A DNA stretch of 64,000 nucleotides, from positions 35,478,428 to 35,542,427 of the forward strand of contig NC_133770.1 in the NCBI RefSeq assembly GCF_003597395.2, read 5' to 3'. Of the stretch, positions 24,322-34,440 are shown piece after piece; positions within the stretch are counted from its first letter, which is position 1, and every line of letters begins with the position of its first letter. Source of the DNA: Chelonoidis abingdonii. Its lineage: Eukaryota; Chordata; Testudines; Testudinidae. The position numbers and the translations under genes were made by a program. Below the pieces are notes generated by a model that saw nothing but the letters and a program-made list of their open reading frames with translations, was not told where the DNA came from and made no database searches.

Positions 24322-24645
24322 GATAGTACTGACACATAACATGGGAAACTTCAGTCTGTAAATGATGGTCATGATGTCCTAACACTAGATTATTTGGAGT
24401 GTTAACCTTACCTTCAATGGGACTGGAATTGGGATCTCTATTTTTATTAAAATTTTCCAGAAAATCTGTCGATGCCAGTGGTGCAACAAATGCAGTATGC
24501 TGTGCAGTTGTGTGAGAAATGAGTCTAAATTTTATTAAAAAAAACCCATGACTTTGTTTCATTTTTTAATTATGTTATCCAGTCTGCTGCAAGCACTACC
24601 ACCAATCACTATATGTTCAATGATCCAAAATTTCTAACTATACAC

Positions 24646-24913
24646 CAGGGCCACCCAGAGGATTCTGGGGCTTGTGGTCTCTGGTGGCAAGGGGGGCCCC
24701 GCTTTGGCAGTCATTCGGCTGTGGGATGTCCTTCTGCCCCGGAGGAAGGACCCCCCACCGGTGAAGACCAAGAGCGGAAAAAGCTCCGGGAGCCTGGGCC
24801 CCGCGAGAGTTTTCCGGGGCACATGGAACAAGTGAAGGACCCCGCTCCAGGGGCCCTGAAAAACTCTCGTGGGGGCCGTGTGGGGCCCAGGGCAAATTGC
24901 CCACTGCCCCCCC
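24646..24913. mobile_element. hAT-type MITE, truncated by the duplication edge
   Basis: Left terminus CAGGGCCACCCAGAGG follows the 8-mer CTATACAC (24,638-24,645). The right terminus is missing: the sequence leaves homology with 28,900-29,174 near 24,913. Confidence 0.75.
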
Positions 24914-25253
24914 GGTTGCTAAGAAATGAATGGCTTTTTTAACTTTTTTTTTTGTCATCCTGCCACTGCCCCACAAAATGTTCAAATTGGGCCCTGCATC
25001 CTAAAGCTGGCCCTGGAGTGAAGCGCATCCAGGATCCCATCCAAGCACTTTACACACCTTCCTGGACCTCACCCCCCTTTTCACAGTTCATTATTATACC
25101 TTGTCTTCCAAACACAAACACCTTACATATGCAAAAGGGAAAAAATCCCTCCCCCCATATTTACAGAGTTGTGTTTCTGCATATAATATCTATCTGGATG
25201 AATATTGAGCTCCCAGCTCTTCGGAATCAGTAAAGAGTCAGCTGCCAGCCACA
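24914..25253. other. Spacer between the two duplicated units
   Basis: This unique sequence separates the two 4-kb copies. No gene is visible. It includes GGGCCCTGCATCC..CTGGCCCTGG, a possible MITE end. Confidence 0.4.
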
Positions 25254-26991
25254 GTTGAATCCTTATTGCAAACAGTATGGTGATGCATGAGGCATTCTGA
25301 AGCAAGAGATTACAGGAAAAGTTTAAATAAGACTCAGAAACAATAACTTTTTTATGTTTTGTTTCTGGGATTTATTGTATTATGTATAGTAAGTGTTTAA
25401 TAAAATCTGGTAGTAGGGTTACAATTATAAGAAGAGATTATGCTATTACATTATCCAGTCAATATGCACACTATATTTGAATTAGTGATAATTCACAGAG
25501 AGAGAAAGAAGAAAGCTGAATTTAGAGAACATTATTAACCAGATCTTGGTTATTCACCAGCCACTTTGCTCCTGTCCACAGCACAAGACACCATAAACCC
25601 AGTAAGTCTGGACCAGAGAATATTCACCTCAAATTTGCATCTGCTACACTCCTGCCCGGCCCCCATTCGCAGTCACCACTAATCAGGATATAGCTGAGTG
25701 AAAGTGGATGGCTGAAACATTTATTAGGCAATTGAAAACTAGTTATAGTACAATAGCCTGAGAACACTGCTTAAACTGAGCACTGTGTCTGCAGTGAGAT
25801 GCAGAATAAACCTGTGTGGCACATTGGTCACTATAAACTCAATGACAGCCCGTGACATGCTAGACTATGCCTAGACCAACACCTGCACTCGTCAGGCTGA
25901 ATCTCGATCACTTCTCCAACCCTGCAAAGCCCTTGGACTTTTCTGGATCCCACCAAAAAATATTAAAATCTGCTCTCCCGCCCCCGGTGCTACTTTATTT
26001 CTACAGGAGACATGACGCAGTTAAATAATTTCCCTACATTCCCTCAAACTCTGCATTGCACATTTTAAGTTATTTAAAGAGTCTCTCATAACTATTTGTC
26101 AATGTGAATGCCTTTTGCTGCATTTATTTGCCTGTGAACTCAGCTCTTACAGTTCATTTTCACACGTCATTGCTTGTGTGTAGAAATTGATTCACAAATA
26201 TAATTAACTTTATTATACGGTGTCATCTTAGAACCTTGCCAAGGCAAAAATCTTCTGCAACAATGAAGCTTGGGCTGATGAACAGTGGCTGCAGAACTTT
26301 TGGATGGTCCACATTTATTCATCTTTGTGCAAAAATCACCAAAATAAAAGCTGCACTGACAGTGGAGAAGAAAAATTATTGTACTATGGGGATCTGCACA
26401 AACAATTATTATTGGTCAATCAGTGTTCTCTCTCCTAAACTAAGATGGAATGGATTTCTGTAATGTAAGTAGTCAAACATATGGTTATATATTTTATGAT
26501 CAATATCCTTTAGAACTCAGCAGTCACAGATAATACCTATCTTCTTTGCTAACAAATACACAGTATCCTGTCTGTTCCCCCAAACCAAAATGATCAGATA
26601 AAAAACTTGCATGGGAAGTAATGGAGGTGTGAGACACTGCATTCTGGTGACAAGTCTGAGGCAACTCCTACCCTCATTCACACCCACCTTAGGAATTACA
26701 CAATTCTAGTTGCAAAACTGTGATGATATCTCATTGATATCCAAAATACCAAAGCAGACAAATTTCATGGTCAGCCCCCTGAAGGAACATCACCATAGTG
26801 AGAAGTAATCAGCTCCTATTATGTAGCCTAAAGAACTTCCTGGAGTCTTTGTTTACCATAAACAATCTAGTGTTTCCCTTCAACCAATTCAACCTATTGC
26901 ATATTTTCTCTACAAACCATTTGCTCACTCTTAAGTAAGAATTCTTATGCATACATAGACCCAGATTCTCCTGAGTTACAACAAGAATAGA

Positions 26992-27170
26992 ATCATAGAA
27001 TATCAGGTTGGAAGGGACCTCAGGGGGTCATCTAGTCCACCCCTGCTCAAAGCAGGACCAATCCCCAACTAAATCATCCCAGCCAGGCTTTGTCAAGCCT
27101 GACCTTAAAAACCTCTAAGGATGGAGATTCCACCACTTCCCTAGGTAACCACTGAGGTTTCATCTACTGC
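26992..27170 (-). repeat. CR1 retroposon 3' end (copy 2)
   Basis: AGAATCATAGAATATCAGGT then TGGAAGGGACCTCAGGGGGT and CATCTAGTCCACCCCTGCTC are the reverse complement of the classic CR1 terminus, better preserved than the copy at 22,570. Confidence 0.85.
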
Positions 27171-27987
27171 TGACAGATTCAGACTCTGACTAAGATCATC
27201 AGTGAAGACTAGGAGTTCAAGCTTCCTGGAGTGGGTGAGGTTCCTCATTTTCTCTCTCTGTTTCCTTTTCTAACTCAGGTATTAAACTGTAAAAATGTAA
27301 CTTACTTTGTTTAGGCTCTCCTTTTATATGTAAGATGGGATAGGGAAATGCTACATCTGGGACAAATAAGGTCAGATTGAAAGTGCTGTTTGACTCATTC
27401 CATTGGGCACACAACCAGTACTTGATAGAGTTACACACACCCCCCTCCAGAACTGTAGAATTATCAGGGGAAAACCCAGACAAGTAACCCAATAAATGAG
27501 CATAACCCAAGTAATGGCAAATCTGGTAAAAGTACAGAAATACTAAAGGTATTCCTGCTAACTGCATGGATAATAAAGAATCTTTACAATAACTGTATAA
27601 TCATTTCTTAAATGGTTGCATGCCTGTAATCATAGTGATTTCTTTATTGCTCCCAATTTCTATATTGTTTATCGTGTTGGTGTCTGTTTTTTGACTTTCT
27701 TAGGCTGATATATAAGTAATTTTGCTGTGTCTAAAACAATTAGATGGTGGTATCTAATTCTTAGATAATCAAGTAACATTATGTTAGGATTGATTAGTTA
27801 CATTACATTAAAATGATTGATTAAAGGCTTTGCTGAGAATGAACTGATACTGATATGTGTATGTTTTAGGGGTTTCTCTATTTCAGATTCTTCAGATTTC
27901 CAGACAACTGTTTTCTGCCAAAAAGTTGCACAAACAAAACATTACCTCAATACACATAATGGCAAGTAAGTAGAATTTTTCAATGTG

Positions 27988-28190
27988 TTACAGGGGGGGG
28001 GGGCTATCAGTGGTTTGAGCATTGGCTGCTGAAGCCAGGGTTGTGGGCCTAATCCTTAAGGGGGCCTTTATGGATCGGGGGGAAGGGGAAGCAAGGCCAA
28101 AAAAACTGTCATGGACAGTACTTGGTCCTGATAGTAAAGGCAGGGGACTGTACTCAATGACCTAGTTCTGTGAGATAAGTATTCCCCATA
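27988..28190 (+). repeat. Cry I-type tRNA-derived SINE (copy 2)
   Basis: GGGGGGGCTATCAGTGGTTT then GAGCATTGGCTGCTGAAGCC is the same insertion as at 23,551, with bases missing in the A-box (GCTATCAGTGG). Confidence 0.7.
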
Positions 28191-28592
28191 TATTATTAAT
28201 TATTATATATTTATTCAAAACCCATTATCTTCCAGCAACTCTGCTTGTTTTTTTGTTGACATTTTTTTCTGTCAATTTACTGTCCTGAGTCACTATGTCT
28301 ATACATTGTAACAATCTTGTAGTGATCTCCTTATCTCTGATAACATTCACTCTTCATTGAGAATACAGCCAAAATTTACAATCCACAAATATTTCAGAAT
28401 TATGCACATGCCTGCAACTTATTTATGTCTGTCTTGTCATTGGCCTATGAATGATGCATGTTTGTTTCAGTTTACCCTGCTTATGGGTTTGCAATGTACA
28501 TCGCATACCTTGTAACTCAACTTTGAGTCTTATATGCATTGATATGCCATGTTTGCACTTAAGTAACTGTTTCTCTTTAAAACAATTCTCAG

Positions 28593-28738
28593 GGAAATCT
28601 TTTGAAGAAAAAATTGCAAATGTTTTGGCATACAAAAGGAGTAGCACGTATCCTGAAGGAATGACTAAAGCAGGCAGACTGAACCTGCGTCGATATGCTG
28701 TCAACTTTTCATTGGAAGGCAAGGAATACTTTTCTTAA
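28593..28738 (+). CDS. GIN2: GIN2-like exon 1 (N-terminal segment)
   Basis: Begins after AACAATTCTCAG with one base carried from an unseen upstream exon. Encodes GKSFEEKIANVLAYKRSSTY then PEGMTKAGRLNLRRYAVNFS and LEGKEYFS before TAA at 28,736. A clean GT donor is absent at the end. A GC donor (GAAG/GCAAGG at 28,718-28,719) could join in frame only with an acceptor two bases downstream of the obvious one. The upstream exon with the start codon was not identified. Confidence 0.55.
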
Positions 28739-31700
28739 GATAGTACTGACACATAACACAGGAAACTTCATCCTGTACGTGATTGTTATAAAAAAAAACC
28801 TCATGACTTTGTTTCATTTCTTATTTATGTTATCCGGTCTGCTGCAAGCACCACAGCAATCACTATATGTTCAATGATCCAAAATTTCTAACTATACACC
28901 AGGCTGCCCAGAGGATTCTGGAGCTGTGGTCTCTGGTGGCAGGGGCCCCCGCTTTGGCAGTAATTCAGCTGTGTGGTGTCCTTCTGCCCGGAGGAAGGAC
29001 CCGCCACTGGTGAAGACCAAGAGCGGAAGAAGGTCTGGGGGCCCGGGCCCCACAGGAGTTTTCCGGGCACACGGAGCAAGTGAAGGACCCCGCTTCAGGG
29101 GCCACGAAAAACTCTCCTGGGGGCCGTGCGGGGCCCAGGGAAATTGCCCCACTGCCCCCCCCCGGGAAGCCCTGCTATACACTGAAATTTCCCCCTTGTA
29201 CTCAAGGCATTATGAACCTTACTGTATATAGATGTCTTTGATTGACATATGCCTTATAATTAATTAATGGTTTTGCAAATAACCAGTTATAGCTTAAGTG
29301 AAACACTTTGCTCGCACCCCAGCCCTGGCAGAAGCCACAGTGCAGCAGGGGAAGCCCCTATGCCCGACCCCATCTTCAGGAGACATGCCTGATGGGGCAG
29401 GAGAATTCACAGCACCGTGCTCCTGGTCCCCTAAAGAACCACAGCATCCAGAACTCCACTACGACCCTGGGACTGGAGGAGCTCTCACTCCCTGGTACAG
29501 CCATGACACAGGGACAGAGCTTCTCCAGTCCTGGTGCTGTGTGGGAGAGCAGGGTGGGTGGGAAATGAGCCATGGAGTTGTGGGGCCGGCAAAATGGTGT
29601 GGAGCCTAGGTGGAACATGTCTGAGATCCTGGGGAAGAGGACGAAAGGAATAGGGCCATAGGTGGTGCAGCCGGTGGACAGGGTGGGTAGGGGCCCAACA
29701 ATTGCTCTGGCCCAAGGCCCCGATAAACCTTAATCATCCTCTGTGCTCCATCTTCTATGATCAACAGAGGGGAGATTGTTCCATTCAGCAAAAGGAATGT
29801 TGTGCATACCATGAAAGAAGCCCTGCAACTCTTTGAAAGGTATCATGACAGTCCAGAGGGTGGACATCTAGGAATATTCAAAACGATGAATGCGCTGACA
29901 TCAAAATACTATTGGCCATGGATGACAAAAGACATTGCCAATTGGGTATGTAAAGTAATGAAATGAAATCCTGATGAATGCTATTTACAATTTAAATAGA
30001 AGTTCAAAATGAATGAAAGAAATATAAAAGTATATTTGGTGTGCAAATGTGAACTCTGTTCCCTTGCGATACTGTTTCCATAATGAAATGTTCATGTCAT
30101 CATATTGTTCCATCAAAAACAGGTTGCAGTGTCTGACTTGCCAGAAAGAGGGAAAGCAATCAAATCTGGATACCACCTTGAAAAGCATAAAGGTGAATTT
30201 TTGAATCAGACACTTTATTGTTTATCATTATCCATGGTTATTTCTGCGATACAATGAGGGTTTGATTTTGAAACGAGTCCAATGCATATAAGTGGCACAG
30301 CATAGTGCAGCAATTACCTCTAATACGCTTTCACACTGGCTGGGGATATTTCTTCTGCTTTACTCTGGTATTGTTTTCAATAACCCATTCCTGTACTTCT
30401 TTTTGTTTGTTTATTCTTTCTTTCTTTTTCTTCTGCATTTAAAAGTGGGCTTTCATGCAGATTCTATGGCTGTTGTAACCATATTACATTGTGTACTCTG
30501 CTTATGACATATGGGTTCATTGAGAACATTTAGTAATAAACGTGTGAAGTATGACTGTAACTGGTACCCTTGTATGTAGGTCACTCGGATCTGGGAACTG
30601 GTGGGAATGGATTTAATAGGACCGTTACCAGTAACAAAGAATGGATACCAGTATATACTTACAGCCATAGATTATCTTTCAAGATGGATCGAAGCCTTTC
30701 CACTTAGAAATAAGTCCTCATTTGAGGTGGTAGAGATCATGTACACAATGATTCTTCGACGTGGTTGCCCACAGCGGATACTGACAGATCGTGGTGCAGA
30801 ATTCAATAATAAGGTAATGATTTCTTTTTTTCTGGCTATTTGTAGTATGTAGTCAAACTCACTGTCAAGTCACCCATAGATCTCAAACAACCACCATCTC
30901 TTTTATATATATATATAAACTGCTGTTGGTCACCATCAGTGTTGCTATAAAATTATTTTTCTTCATATCTAACAAAGAAATGCACAACTACTTTTTTCCA
31001 AAACAAGTATGAGATGATATGCTATTCCAGATATGCAAAGGAACATTCCTCAACACAAGTCTATATGTAAGTTTATGGTGTAACTTTTTTTTTTTCAGCT
31101 TAACTTGTATGTTTGTCAAAAATTGCGAATAGAACGTAGCTTCACCAGTCCGTATCACCCACAAACCAATGGCTTGGCTGAAAACGCTAATAAATCCATA
31201 AAAAGGTAAGAGAATGGGCGGGAATCATACAGTACTAATGGCAAGTAGAATGTGCTATACTAGAAGATGCAACTCACAAAAAAATCTTCAAAAGTAATGT
31301 GTTACATGGAAAGTCTTTTTCATTACGTATTACACCTTTTTGATTGTGTATGATCTGTTTCAGACAAGACTGTACATGTGACTTTCTTTTCTTAAACAAT
31401 CAAATCATTGTGCCTTTCTTACAGAGCACTGCGGAAGATGGTTGATGACAATGGGAGTAATTGGGATAAATTACTTGAACCCATTTTGTTTTCTTTGCGA
31501 ACTAAAATACACGCAACAACAAAAATGTCACCTTTCCGACTAATGTATTGTGATGACCCAGTGTTTCCAGAAGATGTCTTAGAGGATTATACGGTAAGTG
31601 TATGTTATTACCAGCACCTTTCATGTACACATGGCATTCAGTGTGGCTTCATTTTACAAATACAACCTCTTCTCCATTTGTTTACAAAGATCCCAGATCT

Positions 31701-33272
31701 GAATACGTTAACGGCAGATTTCTGCAAAGAGTACAGCATCAATATGAAATCAAGACATGACGCTGACATTGCACTGGCCCTAAGTGAGATTGGAAAAGCA
31801 CAAGAAAAACAACAAAGACATTATGCTAAAAGAAATAGTTCTAAACATGGGGAAATAACATTTGAAGTTGGGGACTCTGTTCTGTTACTGAATGCTAGAC
31901 AGAGAACAAGAAAAGGAGGAGTATTGGAATCTAAATATCGGGGACCATACAAAATTATGAGTGTTGAAGGTAAGAGAGTGAAATTACAAACCATCTCAGG
32001 GAAACAGTTAGGAACCATGTACAGTATTGCACACTTAAAACCAGTAAAAGAGCCACCAACATTAGCTGCTGAAAGCACACCAGAGGGAAAAATTGGAACT
32101 GAAATTGGAGTTGGTGACACTGAACCAGAAACACCCACGGAAGAGATTAGAAGAGTGGATGGCACTGTATCTCATGACAGCAAAGTGGAAAACATAGAGG
32201 TCACAGCAATGGAAAAAGAGGAATATATAGGGCAAGATGTGTCAAACAACGATACAAGTGATTCTGATGACAATTTTGATGACATGCTTACAGAGGAAGT
32301 GCAAGACAAGCAATGGCTTCAGAAAGGTAATTGGTTACTGCACCTTTCTTAAACAGATTAACATACTTTATAACTTGAACTACATTACAGGTTTTCATGT
32401 ACAAAGTGGCGGCATTGACAGTAGTAAAACAGAGAAAAAGGAAACTGTATTAACATGCATGTAACACGTGTTAATATTTTTTTCCTAGTCAAATTGGTAA
32501 TGACCAGCAAACACACAGAGAGACTGGAAGCCAAAGTGAGAAACATAAAATTGTATGGCTCTTCATTTCATTGCCTGAAACCGACATGCTGGATAAGTGA
32601 TGAGGTACATTTAAGTTCCACTAAACATGTATTTGTTAATGTGATTGATTACTCAAATACCATTGTAATTGTGCTTTTCTTCCATCATGTGTTGTAGGTT
32701 ATTGATGCATATTTGAGCTGTGTAGTTGAGAAAGCAGACGGAAAGGTAGGCTAGTTACTGTGATACATGACACAATACACTGATGCGCTAAGTAAACAAT
32801 CATGGGAATATGTGTCACAATATATTTCAGTCCAAATACCCTTGAAATATCAACAGACACCTGAAATGTCAACATTTCTGTGTATTTACTGCTGCCAAAC
32901 ATTTCCTAAAATGTATTTGGAGGTGCATATCGGACATACAATAGAGGGCCACATTAGTTCTGCTGTACAGTTCAGTGGGTCCATTAATTGAACACAAGTA
33001 TGCGAACAGCTTAGTCACTTTTTAAAGGCAGTAAGACAGAGCACATTGATTACAAATCATTTTGTTTTTATAAGATTTTCTTACATATACGTATCTGATT
33101 TGTAACACTAAGGATCCGTTTCATGTCTGTCTATATTAAAATCATTATGTTCTTGACGTGCCACAATTATTAATGCATTAATAGCTTTGTTGACTGTCAA
33201 CAGGTACAAGCCATCTCATCAGTAGTTTCCACTGTCATTCTCTCAGGCAGAGCTACACAAATGAAAGTGAAG
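28593..33272 (+). CDS. GIN2: GIN2-like gene: Ginger1-derived integrase with partial Ulp1 domain
   Basis: Ten exons on the + strand: 28,593-28,735; 29,768-29,945; 30,123-30,192; 30,580-30,813; 31,099-31,205; 31,425-31,593; 31,690-32,326; 32,489-32,604; 32,698-32,745; 33,204-33,272. From exon 3 to exon 10 every junction joins in phase at GT-AG sites. Visible parts in order: N-terminal segment; H2C2 zinc region (YHDSPEGGHLG, then CLTC); the YYWPWM motif; D-D-E core with D in GMDLIGPL, D in ILTDRGAEF and E in HPQTNGLAEN; GPY/F module (YRGPYKIMSVEGKRVKL); acidic linker; and C.KPTCWISDEVIDAYL, the opening of a Ulp1-like C48 protease. Integrase, GPY/F and a C-terminal Ulp1 or OTU protease are the known layout of Ginger1 transposases, from which vertebrate GIN1 and GIN2 derive. 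Introns and the lack of reverse transcriptase rule out a Gypsy element. The Ulp1 catalytic half was not found, and the exon 1/2 and 2/3 joins are out of phase. Function unknown. Confidence 0.75.
28900..29174. mobile_element. hAT-type MITE in GIN2 intron 1, exact target duplication
   Basis: Ends CAGGCTGCCC and AAGCCCTG, with CTATACAC on both sides (28,892-28,899 and 29,175-29,182). Same family as 15,931-16,210. Confidence 0.85.
29183..29767. other. GIN2 intron 1, GC-rich part
   Basis: No exon is recognised between the MITE and exon 2. The GC-rich block 29,305-29,700 gives overlapping frames on both strands with no domain, and is probably another repeat. Confidence 0.4.
29768..29945 (+). CDS. 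GIN2: GIN2-like exon 2 (HH part of zinc region)
   Basis: Acceptor GATCAACAG, donor GTATGT. Encodes RGEIVPFSKRNVVHTMKEAL then QLFERYHDSPEGGHLGIFKT and MNALTSKYYWPWMTKDIANW. The histidine pair is H-x6-H and YYWPWM matches the integrase YPYY-like motif. Confidence 0.85.
30123..30192 (+). CDS. GIN2: GIN2-like exon 3 (CC part of zinc region)
   Basis: In the frame that joins exon 4 it reads LQCLTCQKEGKQSNLDTTLK and SIK, supplying the C-x-x-C pair. It carries one leading base, so exon 2 (which ends in phase 0) does not join it in phase; two bases are lacking for the expected W-V-x-x-C-x-x-C spacing. Either a small deletion or a sequence error. Confidence 0.75.
30580..30813 (+). CDS. GIN2: GIN2-like exon 4 (integrase core, first two Asp)
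   Basis: 78 codons, phase 0 on both sides. Contains WELVGMDLIGPLPVTKNGYQ with the first catalytic Asp and GCPQRILTDRGAEFNNK with the second. The intervening YILTAIDYLSRWIEAFPL is the typical core strand-helix segment of Gypsy-type integrases. Confidence 0.9.
31099..31205 (+). CDS. GIN2: GIN2-like exon 5 (catalytic Glu)
   Basis: Follows a long pyrimidine tract and CAG; donor GTAAGA. Encodes LNLYVCQKLRIERSFTSPYH then PQTNGLAENANKSIKR. The E in GLAEN occupies the third catalytic position. 107 bp, like its pseudogene partner. Confidence 0.9.
31425..31593 (+). CDS. GIN2: GIN2-like exon 6
   Basis: Acceptor TTTCTTACAG, donor GTAAGT. Encodes ALRKMVDDNGSNWDKLLEPI then LFSLRTKIHATTKMSPFRLM and YCDDPVFPEDVLEDYT, the helical segment after the core. 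MSPFRLMY corresponds to the T.xSPF.LxYG motif of integrases. Confidence 0.85.
31690..32326 (+). CDS. GIN2: GIN2-like exon 7 (GPY/F module and acidic tail)
   Basis: 212 codons. Contains a KHGEITFEVGDSVLLLNARQ barrel start, YRGPYKIM (GPY/F) and LGTMYSIAHLKP, then a Glu/Asp-rich linker. The 96-bp intron before it has no stop and is a multiple of three, so unspliced transcripts would also remain open. Confidence 0.85.
32489..32604 (+). CDS. GIN2: GIN2-like exon 8 (start of Ulp1-like domain)
   Basis: Acceptor TTTTTTTCCTAG, donor GTACAT. Joins exon 7 in phase and encodes LEAKVRNIKLYGSSFHCLKP then TCWISDE. The W(L/I)SDEV pattern continues in the next exon and is the entry motif of Ulp1/SENP-type proteases. 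Confidence 0.75.
32698..32745 (+). CDS. GIN2: GIN2-like exon 9
   Basis: Sixteen codons, VIDAYLSCVVEKADGK, phase 0 on both sides, between TGTTGTAG and GTAGGC. Completes the SDEVIDAYL motif begun in exon 8. Confidence 0.7.
33204..33272 (+). CDS. GIN2: GIN2-like exon 10
   Basis: Twenty-three codons, VQAISSVVSTVILSGRATQM then KVK, between CAACAG and GTAAAT, in phase. The following exons, which should hold the catalytic His, Asp and Cys of a Ulp1 domain, were not found before PTCHD3 exon 2. Confidence 0.6.
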
Positions 33273-33472
33273 GTAAATGTTAACAAGCTTTCATACATAA
33301 AATGAGAAAAGAACAATTTCAGTCAGTGAGTTAAACACAGCGTGAAACAGCAAATACAATTATGTGTTTGATGTGGGGGAGTAGTCTAATAGTAATACAT
33401 GTAATGAATTTGGGAAATACAGTATAATGTATATTTCATGGTTTGCCTCTCTGGAAACTATAAGTACATTTC

Positions 33473-34020
33473 TAACCTTACCTCCCTTTTCACGTATTCA
33501 CACACAATCAAGTGAAAGAGCGTGCCTCAATCATCCAATAGATCAGTTTGGCACATTAGCCAGGAGGAAGCAAATTGTGAGTGTTTTCGACCACAGACCC
33601 CATCCCTCCAGATTTGCAACCCCATGGACCAGTGCCTCAATTGTCCAATAGGTCAATTTGGCACATTAGCCAGGAGGAAGCAGATTGTGAGTGTTTTCAA
33701 CCACAAACTCCATCCCTCCCGATTTGCAGCCATCCCCGGCCCAGTAACAGGTGCATAGGCAGCCAAGTTATTGGAAATCAGCAAGGAGGAAGCCAGTGGA
33801 AACAATGAAAGGGGCCACTCTGGTTATCACCTTGGGGTCAGATGTGTGCACTGTACCCCCAAACCTTACCTCCCTTTACAGGTATTCACACACAAAAAAG
33901 CGAAAGAACTTGCCTCAATCATCCAATAGGTCAATTTGGCACAGTAGCCAGGAGGAAGCAGATTCTGAGTGTTTTCGACCACAGACCCCATCCCTCCTGA
34001 TTTGCAACTCCATGGACCAG
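33473..34020. repeat. Three copies of a 110-bp repeat
   Basis: The unit TGCCTCAATCATCCAATAGR..TTTGGCACA.TAGCCAGGAGG..GTGTTTTC.ACCACA..CCATCCCTCC.GATTTGCA starts at 33,523, 33,633 and 33,911. The first and third copies also share the preceding CTTACCTCCCTTT and GTATTCACACACAA. Frames stay open through much of it, but no protein family is recognised. Confidence 0.75.
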
Positions 34021-34440
34021 GCGGCAGCAATTCCTGAGCAGGCGCACAGATGGTTACGTTACGTGGCAGAAACTGCACCTAGTTGCAAAATAGGAGGGTT
34101 GCTCAAAGTGTCATCACACCGGCCCGGCTAGAGCCCCTCCTCCTGCATCCTGGTTGAGCTGGAGGCTTTAAATATCACCTCTGTCCAGGTACAGTGCCGA
34201 CCAGCCCCCTGGAGCCCTCCCCGGGGTGTGCAGTGGGAGCCTCGGGCTGGATCCTCCCTGCTTCGGGGGCGGGAGAGCCGGGCTCTGTGCCCAAACCTGG
34301 CCCCCAAACACGGATCCGGCGTGAGAGGAAAGGGCCTGAAATGCCAAAGGGAGGGGCCCCTTGTGCTGCACCTGCCCTGGGCTAGGTTGGAATGTCCCTC
34401 TCCTTGTGTTCAGTTTAAGGCCAGACGCTGCTGACACTGA
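34020..34440. promoter_or_regulatory. GC- and CpG-richer block, possible promoter
   Basis: This block has clearly more CpG dinucleotides than its neighbours (for example GGATCCGGCGTG, CTTCGGGGGCGGG) and lies between the last GIN2-like exon and PTCHD3 exon 2. A CRE-like TGATGTCA occurs downstream near 34,599. It could be a promoter or untranslated first exon for either gene, or simply a GC-rich repeat. Confidence 0.25.

Larger units (their letters stand above)
20882..24913. repeat. Tandem duplication, copy 1 (~4 kb)
   Basis: This segment matches 25,254-29,164 along its whole length, from GTTGAATCC.ATTGCAAACAG to the C/G-run inside a hAT MITE. Both copies carry, in the same order, a CR1 fragment, a tRNA-SINE, a GIN2-like exon and a MITE. 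Differences are mostly scattered one-base gaps and insertions. Copy 1 has more missing bases, for example in the CR1 fragment relative to the CR1 consensus I recall. The edges do not fall at transposon ends. Confidence 0.85.
25254..29164. repeat. Tandem duplication, copy 2 (~3.9 kb)
   Basis: Second copy of 20,882-24,913. Here the CR1 and MITE parts are closer to their family consensus, and the MITE has both ends and a target duplication. This copy runs directly into the rest of the GIN2-like gene. Confidence 0.85.

Noticed and set aside
29768..32326. Live Gypsy or retroviral integrase
   Set aside because: There is no reverse transcriptase, LTR or primer site, and the integrase is split by spliceosomal introns at positions shared with the paralogue.
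31408..32352. A single 314-codon open frame as one uninterrupted gene
   Set aside because: It reads through a 96-base intron with good GT and AG sites; the same intron is visible in the pseudogene copy.
33523..34019. CRISPR-like array
   Set aside because: Only three 110-bp units with irregular spacing, and the genome is vertebrate.
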